Shown: piece by piece, positions 53,016-62,160 of the stretch | Numbering within the stretch: the first letter of the stretch is position 1 | Layout: every line of letters starts with the position of its first letter | Assembly: GCA_020635015.1 (NCBI GenBank) | Contig: JACKAP010000005.1 | Coordinates: forward strand, 62,001-126,000 | DNA length: 64,000 nt | Origin: Calditrichia bacterium | GTDB taxonomy: Bacteria > Calditrichota > Calditrichia > RBG-13-44-9 > J075 | Direction: 5' to 3' | Position numbers and translations under genes: made by a program | Notes under the pieces: generated by a model | Databases searched by the model: none | Seen by the model: the letters and a program-made list of their open reading frames with translations, nothing else | What the model was told of the DNA's origin: nothing

Positions 53016-55904
53016 TTACCGGTCTTTGCTAAGGGTTTGTGCTTCCATCACAATTTCGTAGGCTTCCACGATATCGCCTTCCTTGATATCGTTGTATCCG
53101 TCGATGCTCAGACCGCATTCATACCCGGACTGCACTTCCCGCACATCTTCTTTGAAGCGCTTCAGCGAGGCCAGTTTGCCGTCATAAATCTCCACATCAT
53201 TGCGGATCAGGCGCACATGGGCATTGCGATTCAGCTTGCCGGTCAGCACCATACAGCCGGCCACCGAACCGATGCGCGAGATCCGGAACACTTCCCGGAT
53301 TTCCGCGGTGCCCAGGGTCACTTCCCGTTCCACCGGCTCCAACATGCCTTCCAGCGCCTTGCGCACATCTTCGATGGCGTCGTAGATCACCTTATAGAGG
53401 CGGATATCGACATGCTCCCGCTCGGCCAGTTCTTTCGATTTGGTCGTGGGTCGCACATGAAAGCCGATGATGATCGCCTGGGAGGCGGCGGCCAGGATCA
53501 CGTCCGATTCGGCAATCGGTCCCACCGCCCGCCGGATCACATGCACTTCCACCTCCTCGGTAGAAAGGCGCTGCAGCGAGTCGGTCAGCGCCTGGGCGGA
53601 ACCGTCCACATCCGCTTTCACCAGCAGTTTCAGCTCTTTCACATCGCCGGTCTTGATCTGGCGGGAAAGCTCGTCCAGGGTCATCAGCTTCACCTGGCGG
53701 AAATCCTGCTCCCGCTTCAGTTGCTGGCGCCGCTGGGCGATCTCGCGGGCCTGTTTTTCATCATCCATCACGATCATGCGGTCGCCGGCTTCCGGCACCC
53801 CATCGATCCCCAGGATCTGCACCGGGGTAGAGGGCCCGGCATCTTCCACCCGCATGCCGCGCTCGTTGAGCAACGCCCGCACCTTGCCCCAGTGCTGGCC
53901 GATCACGAAACAATCGCCGGTATGCAGGGTGCCGTTTTCCACCAGGGCGGTTGCCACCGGGCCTTTGCCCTTATCCAACTGCGATTCCAGCACCACACCG
54001 CGGGCCCGCTTGTCGGGATTGGCCTTCAGATCGAGCAATTCCGCTTCCAGGAGAATTTTCTCCAGCAGTTCCTGCACATTGTGGCCGGTCTTGGCCGATA
54101 CTTCCACGCATTGATAGGTGCCGCCCCAGTCTTCCACCAGAATATTACGGTCGGCTAACTGTTTACGGATGGCTTCGGGATTGGCGCCCGGTTTATCGAT
54201 TTTATTGATGGCGATAACGATCGACACCCCGGCAGCCTTGGCGTGATCCAGGGCCTCCTCGGTCTGGGGCATCACCCGGTCATCCGCGGCGATTACCAGC
54301 ACCACGATATCGGTCACCTGAGCACCCCGGGCACGCATCGCCGTAAAGGCCTCGTGGCCGGGGGTATCCAGGAAGGTGATCCTCCGCTCATCGGGCAGAA
54401 TCACCTCATAGGCGCCGATATGCTGGGTAATGCCGCCGGATTCACCGGCGACCACGTTGGCATCGCGAATATGGTCGAGCAGCGAGGTCTTGCCGTGGTC
54501 GACGTGTCCCATGATAGTCACCACCGGCGAGCGCGGGGTCAGGTCTTCCATATCATCATCTTCTTCGATGGTATCTTCCAGGAAGTCCGACCCGAATTCT
54601 TCCTCCTCCTCCACCTCATATCCGAACTCTTCCGACAGCAGGCGGATGGTATCCATATCCAGGCGCTGGTTAATGGTCACCACCAGCCCCAGTTCCAGAC
54701 ATTTGCGGATGATCTCGGTCACCGGCTCTTCCAGCAGGTTGGCCAGGTCCTGGGTGGTAATAAACTCCGTCACCTGAATCACATTCACTTCCACCACTTC
54801 ATCATCCTGGAGCGATTTGACCTTCTTGCGCTTTTTCTTGACGGGACCGGTATCGCGCATTTCGGCCAGGGTTTTTTTCACCGCGGTGTCGACCTCCTTC
54901 TGATCGACCTCCTTCTTCTTTTTGCCGCGTTTCCGGCGGCCTTCTTTTTCCTTCGGCGCGGCGCCCAACACCTCTTCTTCGGCGGTGATCATCTGGGGCC
55001 GGATACTGTGTTTTTCCCGTTTGAGCATTTCCAGAGCCTTACGGCGGCGGGCATCCTTCTCTTCCTGAATCGCTTTTCGGTCTTTCTTCTTGCCTTTCTT
55101 ACGGTCGCGGCGATCGGCTTCACTCTCTGTATCCTGGCCCTCTACTGCCGGCATTTCCGGACCGTCCCCCGACGGTTTGGCTGCAGGCTCATCCTGGGTT
55201 TTGATCCGTTTCAGGGCATTGCGTTGCCGCTCCAGTTTCAGTTCCTCTTCCCGGCGCTGCCGCTCAAGATACTGCTTGGCCATGGGATGATCGATAATAT
55301 CGCCCACACTCGGCTTGATCGGTTCCGACTCGGATTCTGTTTCCGTTTCGGGTTCGACTTCAGGTTCGACTTCCACTTCGGCGCTTTCGCTCTCATCCGG
55401 AACGGCTTCCATCTCCGGGGTCTCCGTTTCGCTCAATTCGATTTCCGGGCTGTCGACCGCTTCATCCGCAGGCATTTCCGGCGCCTCGGCTTCGGAGAGG
55501 TCTTCCGGCGCCTCTACCTCAGCGGGTGTTTCCGGTTCCGGTTCCGGAGTCTCCATCTCCGCTTCGACTTCCACAGGCGCTTCGGTTATTTCCGGCGTTT
55601 CCGGCGCTTGCACTTCTGGAGCTTCGACTTCATCGATCTCCAGCGTCTCTTCCGCTTCCAGGGTTTCCTGTTCTTCACGAATACGCTCTTCCCGGCGCTT
55701 GTGAATCTTATCAGCTTCCTTTTTTTCATGCTGAAAGCGTTTGAGGATTTGATCATAGATATCCTGTTCAACCCGCATATTCGGGTTGGTGACCTCAATC
55801 CCTTTCTTCTCCAGGAATTCCTTGATCGTTTCAATTGCAAGATTGAGCTCTTTTGCAATTTGAAACAACTTACGCTTTGACTTTGTCTTTGCCGTTACAG
55901 CCAT
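53016..55904 (-). CDS. infB: Translation initiation factor IF-2
   Basis: 962 residues. IF2_N-type helical segment at 5-40 (LFQIAKELNLAIETIKEFLEKKG). A very acidic, Glu/Pro/Ala-rich disordered stretch is at about 78-200, and a Lys/Arg-rich region at 205-365. A second IF2_N (FITTQDLANLLEEPVTEII) is near 381-399. The GTPase has G1 GHVDHGKT at about 466-473, DTPGHEAF and NKIDK, followed by domains II-IV. It delivers initiator tRNA to the ribosome. The start overlaps the ylxQ-like gene by 10 bases and has AGGAG upstream. The acidic linker makes it longer than minimal IF-2. Confidence 0.97.
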   Translation of the reverse strand: MAVTAKTKSKRKLFQIAKELNLAIETIKEFLEKKGIEVTNPNMRVEQDIYDQILKRFQHEKKEADKIHKRREERIREEQETLEAEETLEIDEVEAPEVQAPETPEITEAPVEVEAEMETPEPEPETPAEVEAPEDLSEAEAPEMPADEAVDSPEIELSETETPEMEAVPDESESAEVEVEPEVEPETETESESEPIKPSVGDIIDHPMAKQYLERQRREEELKLERQRNALKRIKTQDEPAAKPSGDGPEMPAVEGQDTESEADRRDRKKGKKKDRKAIQEEKDARRRKALEMLKREKHSIRPQMITAEEEVLGAAPKEKEGRRKRGKKKKEVDQKEVDTAVKKTLAEMRDTGPVKKKRKKVKSLQDDEVVEVNVIQVTEFITTQDLANLLEEPVTEIIRKCLELGLVVTINQRLDMDTIRLLSEEFGYEVEEEEEFGSDFLEDTIEEDDDMEDLTPRSPVVTIMGHVDHGKTSLLDHIRDANVVAGESGGITQHIGAYEVILPDERRITFLDTPGHEAFTAMRARGAQVTDIVVLVIAADDRVMPQTEEALDHAKAAGVSIVIAINKIDKPGANPEAIRKQLADRNILVEDWGGTYQCVEVSAKTGHNVQELLEKILLEAELLDLKANPDKRARGVVLESQLDKGKGPVATALVENGTLHTGDCFVIGQHWGKVRALLNERGMRVEDAGPSTPVQILGIDGVPEAGDRMIVMDDEKQAREIAQRRQQLKREQDFRQVKLMTLDELSRQIKTGDVKELKLLVKADVDGSAQALTDSLQRLSTEEVEVHVIRRAVGPIAESDVILAAASQAIIIGFHVRPTTKSKELAEREHVDIRLYKVIYDAIEDVRKALEGMLEPVEREVTLGTAEIREVFRISRIGSVAGCMVLTGKLNRNAHVRLIRNDVEIYDGKLASLKRFKEDVREVQSGYECGLSIDGYNDIKEGDIVEAYEIVMEAQTLSKDR

Positions 55905-56233
55905 CTAAGCTCCTGTGTTAACTTATCGATAAAACCTTTCGCCAGCCCGCCGGGGTGAATGCTTAACATTTTATAACCCGAAATACCGACTAAATCAATC
56001 CCGTCCTGATTTTTCTGAACCCGGAAAACCGGGGTCTGACGGTGCTCGGCAATAGCAACGATCTTTTTCAGCGAGTTCTCCGTCAGCGAATGATCGACCA
56101 GAACAAAGGCCGCCTTTCCCTGCAGAAGCGAACGCCGCACCGCCTCGAAACCGCTATCGGCAGCGGCAGATTTCCGGGCGAATCCGATGATGCCGATCAA
56201 TTTGCCGTCGAGTTGAATCTCCCGAATATGCAT
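55895..56233 (-). CDS. L7Ae/YlxQ-like RNA-binding protein
   Basis: 112 residues: IGFARKSAAADSGFEAVRRSL is the L7Ae-family N-terminal helix region with the RNA-contact stretch, then AAFVLVDHSLTENSLKKIVA and TPVFRV. The family binds kink-turn RNA; YlxQ in Bacillus has the same place between nusA and infB. A C-terminal 30-residue segment beyond the usual end has GYKMLSIHPGGLAKGFIDKL. It overlaps infB by 10 bases and follows nusA after 3. Confidence 0.85.
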   Translation of the reverse strand: MHIREIQLDGKLIGIIGFARKSAAADSGFEAVRRSLLQGKAAFVLVDHSLTENSLKKIVAIAEHRQTPVFRVQKNQDGIDLVGISGYKMLSIHPGGLAKGFIDKLTQELRWL

Positions 56234-56236
56234 AGC

Positions 56237-57520
56237 TTATATATTCAACTGGCTCAAGATCTTTTGCGCCGTTTTCTGTCCAATGCCGGGGATCTCCATC
56301 AATCCTTGCAGTCCCAGGGTTTTTAACTCCTCGGCGCTGTGGATACCGGCTTCCTTCAGCCGTTCGATCATCGATTCGGTCAGACCGGGGATCTCCGCAA
56401 GATCCATTTCTTCTTCCGCTTCCATGGTCTTTTCGTAATATTCCGACTCTTTGATCAGCTCGATATTGATCCCGGCCAGTTCCTGGGCCAGGTCTTTATT
56501 CGACTCCCCGCGTCCCAGCGCCAGCCCCATGTCTTTATCGGGGATGATCGCCACTGCCAGCCGGTCTTCGCGGTTGTAGATGATCCGCAGCGGCTTGGCC
56601 GGGGTCAGCACCCGATTGATAAACACTTCCGGTTCGGAGGTGTAGGCAATCACGTCGATGCGCTCACCATTTAGTTCCCGCACCACTGATTGAATCCGCA
56701 CCCCGCGCATCCCGACGCAGGCACCCACCGGGTCGATCCGCTTGTCAATCGATTCCACCGCAATTTTGGAACGTTCCCCGGGACGGCGGGCCACTTTTTT
56801 GATCTCGACGATACCGTCAAAAATCTCCGGCACCTCGATCTCAAACAGGCGAATCAGAAAGCGGTTGTCGGCCCGGGAGACGATAATTTCCGGACGGTGC
56901 CCTCGTCGCCGGCGGTTGCGCTGATCCTGCTCCTCCACATCCTCCACCATCATATCCGGCTTGATCACTTCTTTGATCAAAGCCCGCACACTGTCGCCCC
57001 GGCGTAATTTCTCATTGGGGATCGACTCCGATTTCGGCATAAACATCTCGGTGCGGTCGACGACGATAAAATACCCTCCGCGGGTTTCCTGGTGCACATC
57101 GCCGATAACAATCTCGCCCACCCGGGACTTATACTCCTGGTAGACTTTCTCTTTTTCATATTCGCGAATCCGCTGCATCAGGGTCTGTTTGGCGATATTG
57201 ATCAGGCGGCGGCCGAAATTTTCCGGGTTCACCACTTCGGCAAACAACTCCCCTTCTTCTACTTCCGGGTCGATCTTGACCGCTTCCTGAAGCGAAATCT
57301 GATAATCCGGATCGGTCACTTCCGAAACCACTTCCTTTTCCACATAAATTTCCATATCACCGCGATCGATATTGACGATCACGTCAAACTCCGCATCTTC
57401 CCCGTACTTGCGCTTCATCAGGGTCATAAAAATGTCTTCTAAGATATCCCGTAAATCTTCTTTATCAATCCGCTTTTCACGGGCGATTTCCGCCGCTGCT
57501 GCAACAATTTGGCTCTTCAT
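56237..57520 (-). CDS. nusA: Transcription termination/antitermination factor NusA
   Basis: 427 residues. The N-terminal RNA-polymerase-binding domain is at 1-125, S1 at about 135-200 (VGEIVIGDVHQETRGGYFIVV), and tandem KH domains at about 205-345 (KIAVESIDKRIDPVGACVGM, DVIAYTSEPEVFINRVL). The C-terminal helix-hairpin-helix segment is LAEIPGLTESMIERL and LMEIPGIGQKTAQKIL. Length is between the Bacillus and E. coli forms. It follows rimP by 25 bases. NusA often autoregulates this operon, which bears on the terminator ahead of rimP. Confidence 0.96.
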   Translation of the reverse strand: MKSQIVAAAAEIAREKRIDKEDLRDILEDIFMTLMKRKYGEDAEFDVIVNIDRGDMEIYVEKEVVSEVTDPDYQISLQEAVKIDPEVEEGELFAEVVNPENFGRRLINIAKQTLMQRIREYEKEKVYQEYKSRVGEIVIGDVHQETRGGYFIVVDRTEMFMPKSESIPNEKLRRGDSVRALIKEVIKPDMMVEDVEEQDQRNRRRRGHRPEIIVSRADNRFLIRLFEIEVPEIFDGIVEIKKVARRPGERSKIAVESIDKRIDPVGACVGMRGVRIQSVVRELNGERIDVIAYTSEPEVFINRVLTPAKPLRIIYNREDRLAVAIIPDKDMGLALGRGESNKDLAQELAGINIELIKESEYYEKTMEAEEEMDLAEIPGLTESMIERLKEAGIHSAEELKTLGLQGLMEIPGIGQKTAQKILSQLNI

Positions 57521-57545
57521 AAACTTGGTAAACCTCCGTTCAATT

Positions 57546-57998
57546 TTACCACTTCAACTGCACCCTGGCAGTAACGATCGAGGTCAAGGGAATCCGCACC
57601 TCGTCTTTTTTCACTTTCAGCACCAGCGATGCCTCATCTGCCGAGACCAACATCCCCACTGCTTCCAGTTCTTCGTCATCTATTTTATACACCACCCGCA
57701 GCATCCGACCGATATTTTTTTGGAACTCCCAGAGCTGTTTTAACGGCCGGTTGACCCCCGGGGAAGAAACTTCCAGGAGGTATTTTCCCTCGATCAGATC
57801 ATGCATATCCAGCAAATCGTTGATCTCACGGGTCAAGCGGGTAATCTCCGCCATGGTGATGCCGCTGACCGTATCGGCATAAACACCCAGAAACCGGCTT
57901 CCCCGCTGACCCCGTAATTCAACATCCACCAGGAATATTCCCTGCTCCGCCATCACCGGTTCGATCAGTGCTTTGATTTTTGCCAGGGTTTGATCCAT
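57546..57998 (-). CDS. rimP: Ribosome maturation factor RimP
   Basis: 150 residues from ATG 57998. A longer in-frame reading to 58094 would cross a terminator hairpin and is rejected. Features: VMAEQGIFLVDVELRGQRGS, GVYADTVSGITMAEITRLTR, LLEVSSPGVNRPLKQLWEF and a C-terminal SH3-like part. Needed for 30S assembly. First gene of the rimP-nusA-infB-pnp operon. Confidence 0.94.
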   Translation of the reverse strand: MDQTLAKIKALIEPVMAEQGIFLVDVELRGQRGSRFLGVYADTVSGITMAEITRLTREINDLLDMHDLIEGKYLLEVSSPGVNRPLKQLWEFQKNIGRMLRVVYKIDDEELEAVGMLVSADEASLVLKVKKDEVRIPLTSIVTARVQLKW

Positions 57999-58024
57999 AT
58001 CCGTAACTTCAAGATTCCTATATA

Positions 58025-58050
58025 ACAAAAAAGTGGGCTTTAACCCACTT
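58025..58050 (-). terminator. Intrinsic terminator immediately upstream of rimP
   Basis: On the minus strand AAGTGGG, a 6-base loop, CCCACTT and then TTTTG. It ends only 27 bases before the rimP ATG, so it is in the operon leader. It is either the end of an upstream transcript or an attenuator. Confidence 0.7.
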
Positions 58051-58511
58051 CTTGAGAAACGCGGAAATATAAGCGTTGATAGCCGGGAACGCAAGTGAAT
58101 TCGTATTTAGCGAGGCATGAGCGACATTGTCCGGAAGCGCGCTTATAAATCGACCGCTTTCTACTTTGATCGTGCTTTACGGTGCCAGGCCCGTGTGGAT
58201 TAATCAACCATCAAAACCCCTTCCATGACGTTTTGCGGGGAGAATATAAGGCGTTTATCGGCGCGAGCCAAATGGAAATGATTTTATTTCGGGCGGTAGG
58301 ATAACGTATTGCAAGTTTGGGGAGAGTAAAGGAGGTGAATGGCACGCAGATTTACTTGGCGCGGCCTTCGGCCGCAACCAAATGGTAAATGCTTATTGCT
58401 CAGTGCTCAAAGCTCATTGTAAAAGACTTGGTTGCACTACTCCTGCAGTGATAGATTTCTCACAAACGACGTTCGAAATGACGATTTTTTATCATTCCGA
58501 GGTCCGATACC
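58051..58511. other. Gene-free region upstream of rimP
   Basis: 461 bases between the small membrane-protein gene and the rimP leader. A short GC hairpin (GCGGCC-TTC-GGCCGC, 58360-58374) is present. No tRNA T-loop, riboswitch or convincing gene was recognised. The rimP operon promoter should lie here. Confidence 0.5.
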
Positions 58512-58973
58512 TTAGTTTGATCTGCGGAAATCTGCCTGATCTGCGAAAATCTGTGTGCCATTTTTCGAGTGCGCCAGTGCGCTGTGCAGATGCAGCACGC
58601 CGTCAAAAATCAGGGTGAGAAAACCCAGCACTGCCCCGCTGGCAGCACCGATCAACGGCGATACGAAGAGCAGAAACAGACGCGGATCGATTGGGGGCTG
58701 ATTGGCAGGGTCGATAAACTCCGGATAGTGCTGCACATACCAGGGAAAAAAAAGCACCTCAACGCCCGCCGCCAACACCGAGGCAATCAAGCCGATCCGG
58801 AAAGCATGGGCAAACAATTGCGCCGGCTGCCGCACTGCCAGCCACAAGGCGCTGATCAGGCCAAGGCCCAGCCAAAGCAATCCTTCTATCCCCCGGGTCC
58901 ATCCCAAAATAGCTGCTATCCCCATCAGCAATCCGGAGGATGATAGACTCCAAATCAATTTCCAATCCTTCAT
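58512..58973 (-). CDS. Small integral membrane protein, DUF4199-like
   Basis: 153 residues with four hydrophobic segments (about 8-27, 29-46, 58-76 and 98-125). A periplasmic-looking loop YVQHYPEFIDPANQPPID lies between the third and fourth, and the tail is hydrophilic. The layout resembles DUF4199 proteins of Bacteroidota, but the match is by pattern only. It begins 4 bases after the preceding gene's stop, so the two form an operon. Confidence 0.6.
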   Translation of the reverse strand: MKDWKLIWSLSSSGLLMGIAAILGWTRGIEGLLWLGLGLISALWLAVRQPAQLFAHAFRIGLIASVLAAGVEVLFFPWYVQHYPEFIDPANQPPIDPRLFLLFVSPLIGAASGAVLGFLTLIFDGVLHLHSALAHSKNGTQIFADQADFRRSN

Positions 58974-58977
58974 CGAC

Positions 58978-59280
58978 CTACACCAATTTCATTTTGAGAT
59001 AGTGATAGCGGCGCAATTCCGCCGCCGACAGCGACAGCACAAAAGAAAGCTCCCGGGCCGTATAGACCGGCAGACCAGCCGGCACATCACTGCGCCCCGG
59101 CTCATCGGAATTCACAAAACAGATCTCGCCGTTCAGGGCATTGCTGTACACCCGCACCATCTCCCGCTCCCCCTGGAGCAGCTCGTAGAGTTGCAGCAGC
59201 ATATCCCCGGAAAATGACGGCGCGGCCGGAGCGGACGGCATCTTCCGGCGGCGGGGTGCTTTGATCATGGCTGCTTCCAT
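58978..59280 (-). CDS. Small protein of unknown function
   Basis: 100 residues. A basic start (MIKAPRRRKMPSAP) is followed by a helix LLQLYELLQGEREMVRVYSN, a beta pair around GEICFVNSDEPG, and a C-terminal helix TARELSFVLSLSAAELRRYHYL. No cysteine pair, membrane helix or known motif is present. AGGAGG stands upstream. It is cotranscribed with the membrane protein that follows. Confidence 0.65.
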   Translation of the reverse strand: MEAAMIKAPRRRKMPSAPAAPSFSGDMLLQLYELLQGEREMVRVYSNALNGEICFVNSDEPGRSDVPAGLPVYTARELSFVLSLSAAELRRYHYLKMKLV

Positions 59281-59384
59281 AAGGCCTCCTATACATTAAA
59301 GTATACTTGCGTTCACCTATATAATAAATCTAAAAACCGGACATGTCAAGAGAAATTTTTAAAAATGATATATTAATGTTCACT

Positions 59385-59434
59385 AAATATGGATAAGGAA
59401 ATGGGTGTTTTTTCCCATTTCCTTATCCATATTT
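59385..59434. repeat. 21-bp perfect palindrome in divergent promoter region
   Basis: AAATATGGATAAGGAAATGGG (59385-59405) is mirrored without mismatch at 59414-59434 around an 8-base loop TGTTTTTT. It lies between the divergent genes at 59280 and 59520. Confidence 0.75.
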
Positions 59435-59519
59435 CCTCCGCTTGCAATTTTTTCTCCCTTAGCTTAATTTCCCCGGTCATTGGTCATTAACGAATGTGAG
59501 CATATCCCGGAGAAATTCA

Positions 59520-61913
59520 ATGTCTCTCTTCAAACAGCTTCACAACGGACGATATATTCTGCTCCTCTTGCTTCTTTCCCCCATTCTCTACGGTCAGCAT
59601 ACCATCCGCGGCACCGTTCGCGATGGCGAAAGCGGCACGACGCTCGCTGCCGCCAATATCCAGATCGACGGAACCTTCTCCGGCACCATCACCAATGATA
59701 ACGGCGGGTATATTCTGGACCTGCCGGAACTGCCGGCCACGCTCACCGTCAGCTACATCGGCTACGCCACCCGCAGTGTTCGCGTCACGGCGCAAACCGG
59801 GGAGATGTTGGACATCTCCCTGACCCCGGTGCTCTATGAACTGTCGCCGATCCTGGTTACCGATGAAGATCCGGCGGTCAATATCATGCGCAAGGTGATC
59901 GAAAAAAAACGCGAATGGCGGGCCCGCCTCAATACTTATATCGCCGACGCCTACACCCGGCAACTGCTGGAGAATGACAGCGGCATCGTCTCGATCTCCG
60001 AGAGCGTCTCCGAGGCGTTCTGGGACCGGGAAAAAGGATCCCGGGAAGTGATCAAGTCGAAGCGCCAGACCGAGAATCTCTCCTCCGAGAACAACTTTGC
60101 CGCCGCCAGCTATATTGCCAATTTTTATGATGACGACATCGAGATCCAGGGTTTCCGGGTAATCGGCCCCACCCACCCGGATGCGCTCAAGCACTACGAC
60201 TTCAAACTGGTAGGACGGCGCCACCGTGACGACCGGGTGGTTTATGACATCTCCCTGGAACCAAAGAGCAAGCTGCAGACTGCCTTCGTTGGGCGCATCG
60301 CGGTGCTGGACGAGGTTTATGCCATGATCGCGGTCGATCTCAAACCAAGCGAGTCGCTCATCTACCCTCCGCCGATTCAGGAATGGAACGTGCATTACCG
60401 CCAGCAATTCAGCAATTTTGGGCAGGACTTCTGGCTGCCGGTGGATGTGCGCATCGAGGGGCGGATCAAATTCGGCATCATCGGGCTGAGCTTTCCGGCA
60501 GTCGGCTACCGGCAGATCTCCCGGCTGACCGACTACCGGGTTAATGTGCCCCTGCCCGACTCACTCTACCGCAGCGACGACCTGCTCCGGGTGGATTCTT
60601 CCACCATCGCTGCGCCCTTCCGGGCGGAGGAAAGCGAGATCATTCCGCTCTCCCGGGAAGAGGAACTCGCTTACCGGGAGATCGACAGCACCCGCACCTT
60701 TGCCAAAGCCTTCAAGCCCAGCGGTCCCCTGGCGCGCTTTGTCGACATCGAGGATGATGATAACCAGGCCTCCGCATCCGCCGGCAGCAGCGGCAGCGTG
60801 CTCACCCGCTATCTCTCCTACAGCCCGCAGTTGTGGTATCACCGGGTGGACGGCACCCATCTGGGATTGAAGATCAGCACCCCGGAACGCTATTTCCTTC
60901 AATTTTACGCCGAGGGCGGCTACAAATTCGATCTGGAACGAAGCGCCTATGGGGGCGGCATCCGCCTGCGCGCCGGAAAGCAGCAGCCGTTCATTTTCGA
61001 CGCCGGCTACCATCAGGGCTCCCAACCCCGCTATCGGGGTGACAATGCCAGCCTGCTCCTGAACAGCTATACCGTGCTGACCGGCGACGACGATTTTTAC
61101 GATTATTACTGGAACGCGCAGTTTCATAGCGCCGTTTCCTACCGCCTGCGCAAGCTCCGCGCCACGGTTACCCTGGGATTTTCCAGCGAGGATCACCGCT
61201 CCCTGGCCAAAACCACCGACTATGCGCTGCTCAACCCCGGCCACGTGCAGCCGCCTAATCCGGCGATTCCCGAAGGGGTGCTGCGCGCCGGCCGCTTGAC
61301 CGTTGCCTGGGGCGATGATTATGTGCCCTTCGGCATCGTGGGGCAGAACCGTGCCAGGCTGGAAATCGAGCACAGCGATCCGGCGCTGATCGCCAGCGAC
61401 TTTTCCTTCACCCGCTACCACCTCACGGCCGACGTGCGCCTGAGCACCTTTTTCCGGCGGCGCATCCTGCCGAACGTCATCGACCTGCACCTGGTCGCCG
61501 GCACCTCCAGCGGAGGTTTGCCGCCGCAGCGTTACGGCGTGCTGGAACCCAGCTCCCGCTGGACCAAATCTGCCGGCACTTTCAAGACCCTGCTGTTCCG
61601 CCCCTATGAGGGGGAACGCTACCTGGGCATCTTCTGGGAGCATAATTTCCGCACCGTCCCGCTGGAGATCCTCGGTCTGCACGGCCTGGCCCGGAAAGGG
61701 ATCGGCATGATCGTATTCGGCGCCTCCGGGCGCACCTGGATTTCCGACGCCGCCCGCTCGCGGCTTACCTACACCCCGCGGGTGAGCCGCGAGGTGCACC
61801 ACGAGCTCGGTTTCTCGGTCAACGGCATCCTGAACCTCCTGCGCGTCGATGCCGTCTGGCGGCTGGACCGCCCGGGATTTTATGCCGGATTCGGTTTGGC
61901 GAGGATATTTTGA
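59520..61913 (+). CDS. Outer-membrane DUF5686-like protein with carboxypeptidase-regulatory domain
   Basis: 797 residues from ATG 59520 (GGAG upstream; an in-frame GTG lies at 59496). Signal peptide: YILLLLLLSPILYGQ. Residues about 23-115 are a CarboxypepD_reg-like beta-sandwich (IRGTVRDGESGTTLAAANI, LTVSYIGYATRSVRV). Then comes a region matching DUF5686 (AVNIMRKVIEKKREWRARL, YDISLEPKS, GRIAVLDEVYAMIAVDL), and a beta-rich C-terminal half ending in an aromatic residue (GFGLARIF), as in beta-barrels. FCB members are outer-membrane proteins of unknown function. Its downstream neighbour is a sensor. Confidence 0.82.
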   Translation: MSLFKQLHNGRYILLLLLLSPILYGQHTIRGTVRDGESGTTLAAANIQIDGTFSGTITNDNGGYILDLPELPATLTVSYIGYATRSVRVTAQTGEMLDISLTPVLYELSPILVTDEDPAVNIMRKVIEKKREWRARLNTYIADAYTRQLLENDSGIVSISESVSEAFWDREKGSREVIKSKRQTENLSSENNFAAASYIANFYDDDIEIQGFRVIGPTHPDALKHYDFKLVGRRHRDDRVVYDISLEPKSKLQTAFVGRIAVLDEVYAMIAVDLKPSESLIYPPPIQEWNVHYRQQFSNFGQDFWLPVDVRIEGRIKFGIIGLSFPAVGYRQISRLTDYRVNVPLPDSLYRSDDLLRVDSSTIAAPFRAEESEIIPLSREEELAYREIDSTRTFAKAFKPSGPLARFVDIEDDDNQASASAGSSGSVLTRYLSYSPQLWYHRVDGTHLGLKISTPERYFLQFYAEGGYKFDLERSAYGGGIRLRAGKQQPFIFDAGYHQGSQPRYRGDNASLLLNSYTVLTGDDDFYDYYWNAQFHSAVSYRLRKLRATVTLGFSSEDHRSLAKTTDYALLNPGHVQPPNPAIPEGVLRAGRLTVAWGDDYVPFGIVGQNRARLEIEHSDPALIASDFSFTRYHLTADVRLSTFFRRRILPNVIDLHLVAGTSSGGLPPQRYGVLEPSSRWTKSAGTFKTLLFRPYEGERYLGIFWEHNFRTVPLEILGLHGLARKGIGMIVFGASGRTWISDAARSRLTYTPRVSREVHHELGFSVNGILNLLRVDAVWRLDRPGFYAGFGLARIF

Positions 61914-61920
61914 GGAAATT

Positions 61921-62036
61921 GTTGATGGGTTGATGGGTGAATGGGTGAATGGGGAAAAACGGACGTCGTGAGCAAAAGTTTTCACCCTTCAACTCATCAA
62001 CTCATTAACCCATCAACCCATTAGCCCATCAACTCA
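61921..62036. repeat. Family D repeat, copy 3
   Basis: The left arm GGGTTGATGGGTGAATGGG with a following GGGG is mirrored loosely by CCCATCAACCCATTAGCCC at the right. The centre keeps GGGGAAAAACGGACGT, matching copy 1 (GGGGAAATACGGACGT), but has lost the symmetric core. Confidence 0.7.
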
Positions 62037-62160
62037 ACATTTTACCTTGTCTTACGTCCCAACCGGTTATAAATTAAGTGTCCAGAATTCCAGGTGGCAG
62101 GATGCCGCACCGGAACATTCCTGCTGTCATGTCCGTGTATGATCAAATCTTGGAGAAACT

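Noticed and set aside
58051..58511. tRNA or riboswitch ahead of rimP (metY-like arrangement)
   Set aside because: No T-loop consensus, acceptor pairing or known aptamer core could be found on either strand.
58382..58618. 78-codon open frame on the plus strand upstream of rimP
   Set aside because: It overlaps the real membrane-protein gene on the other strand and has no ribosome site or domain.
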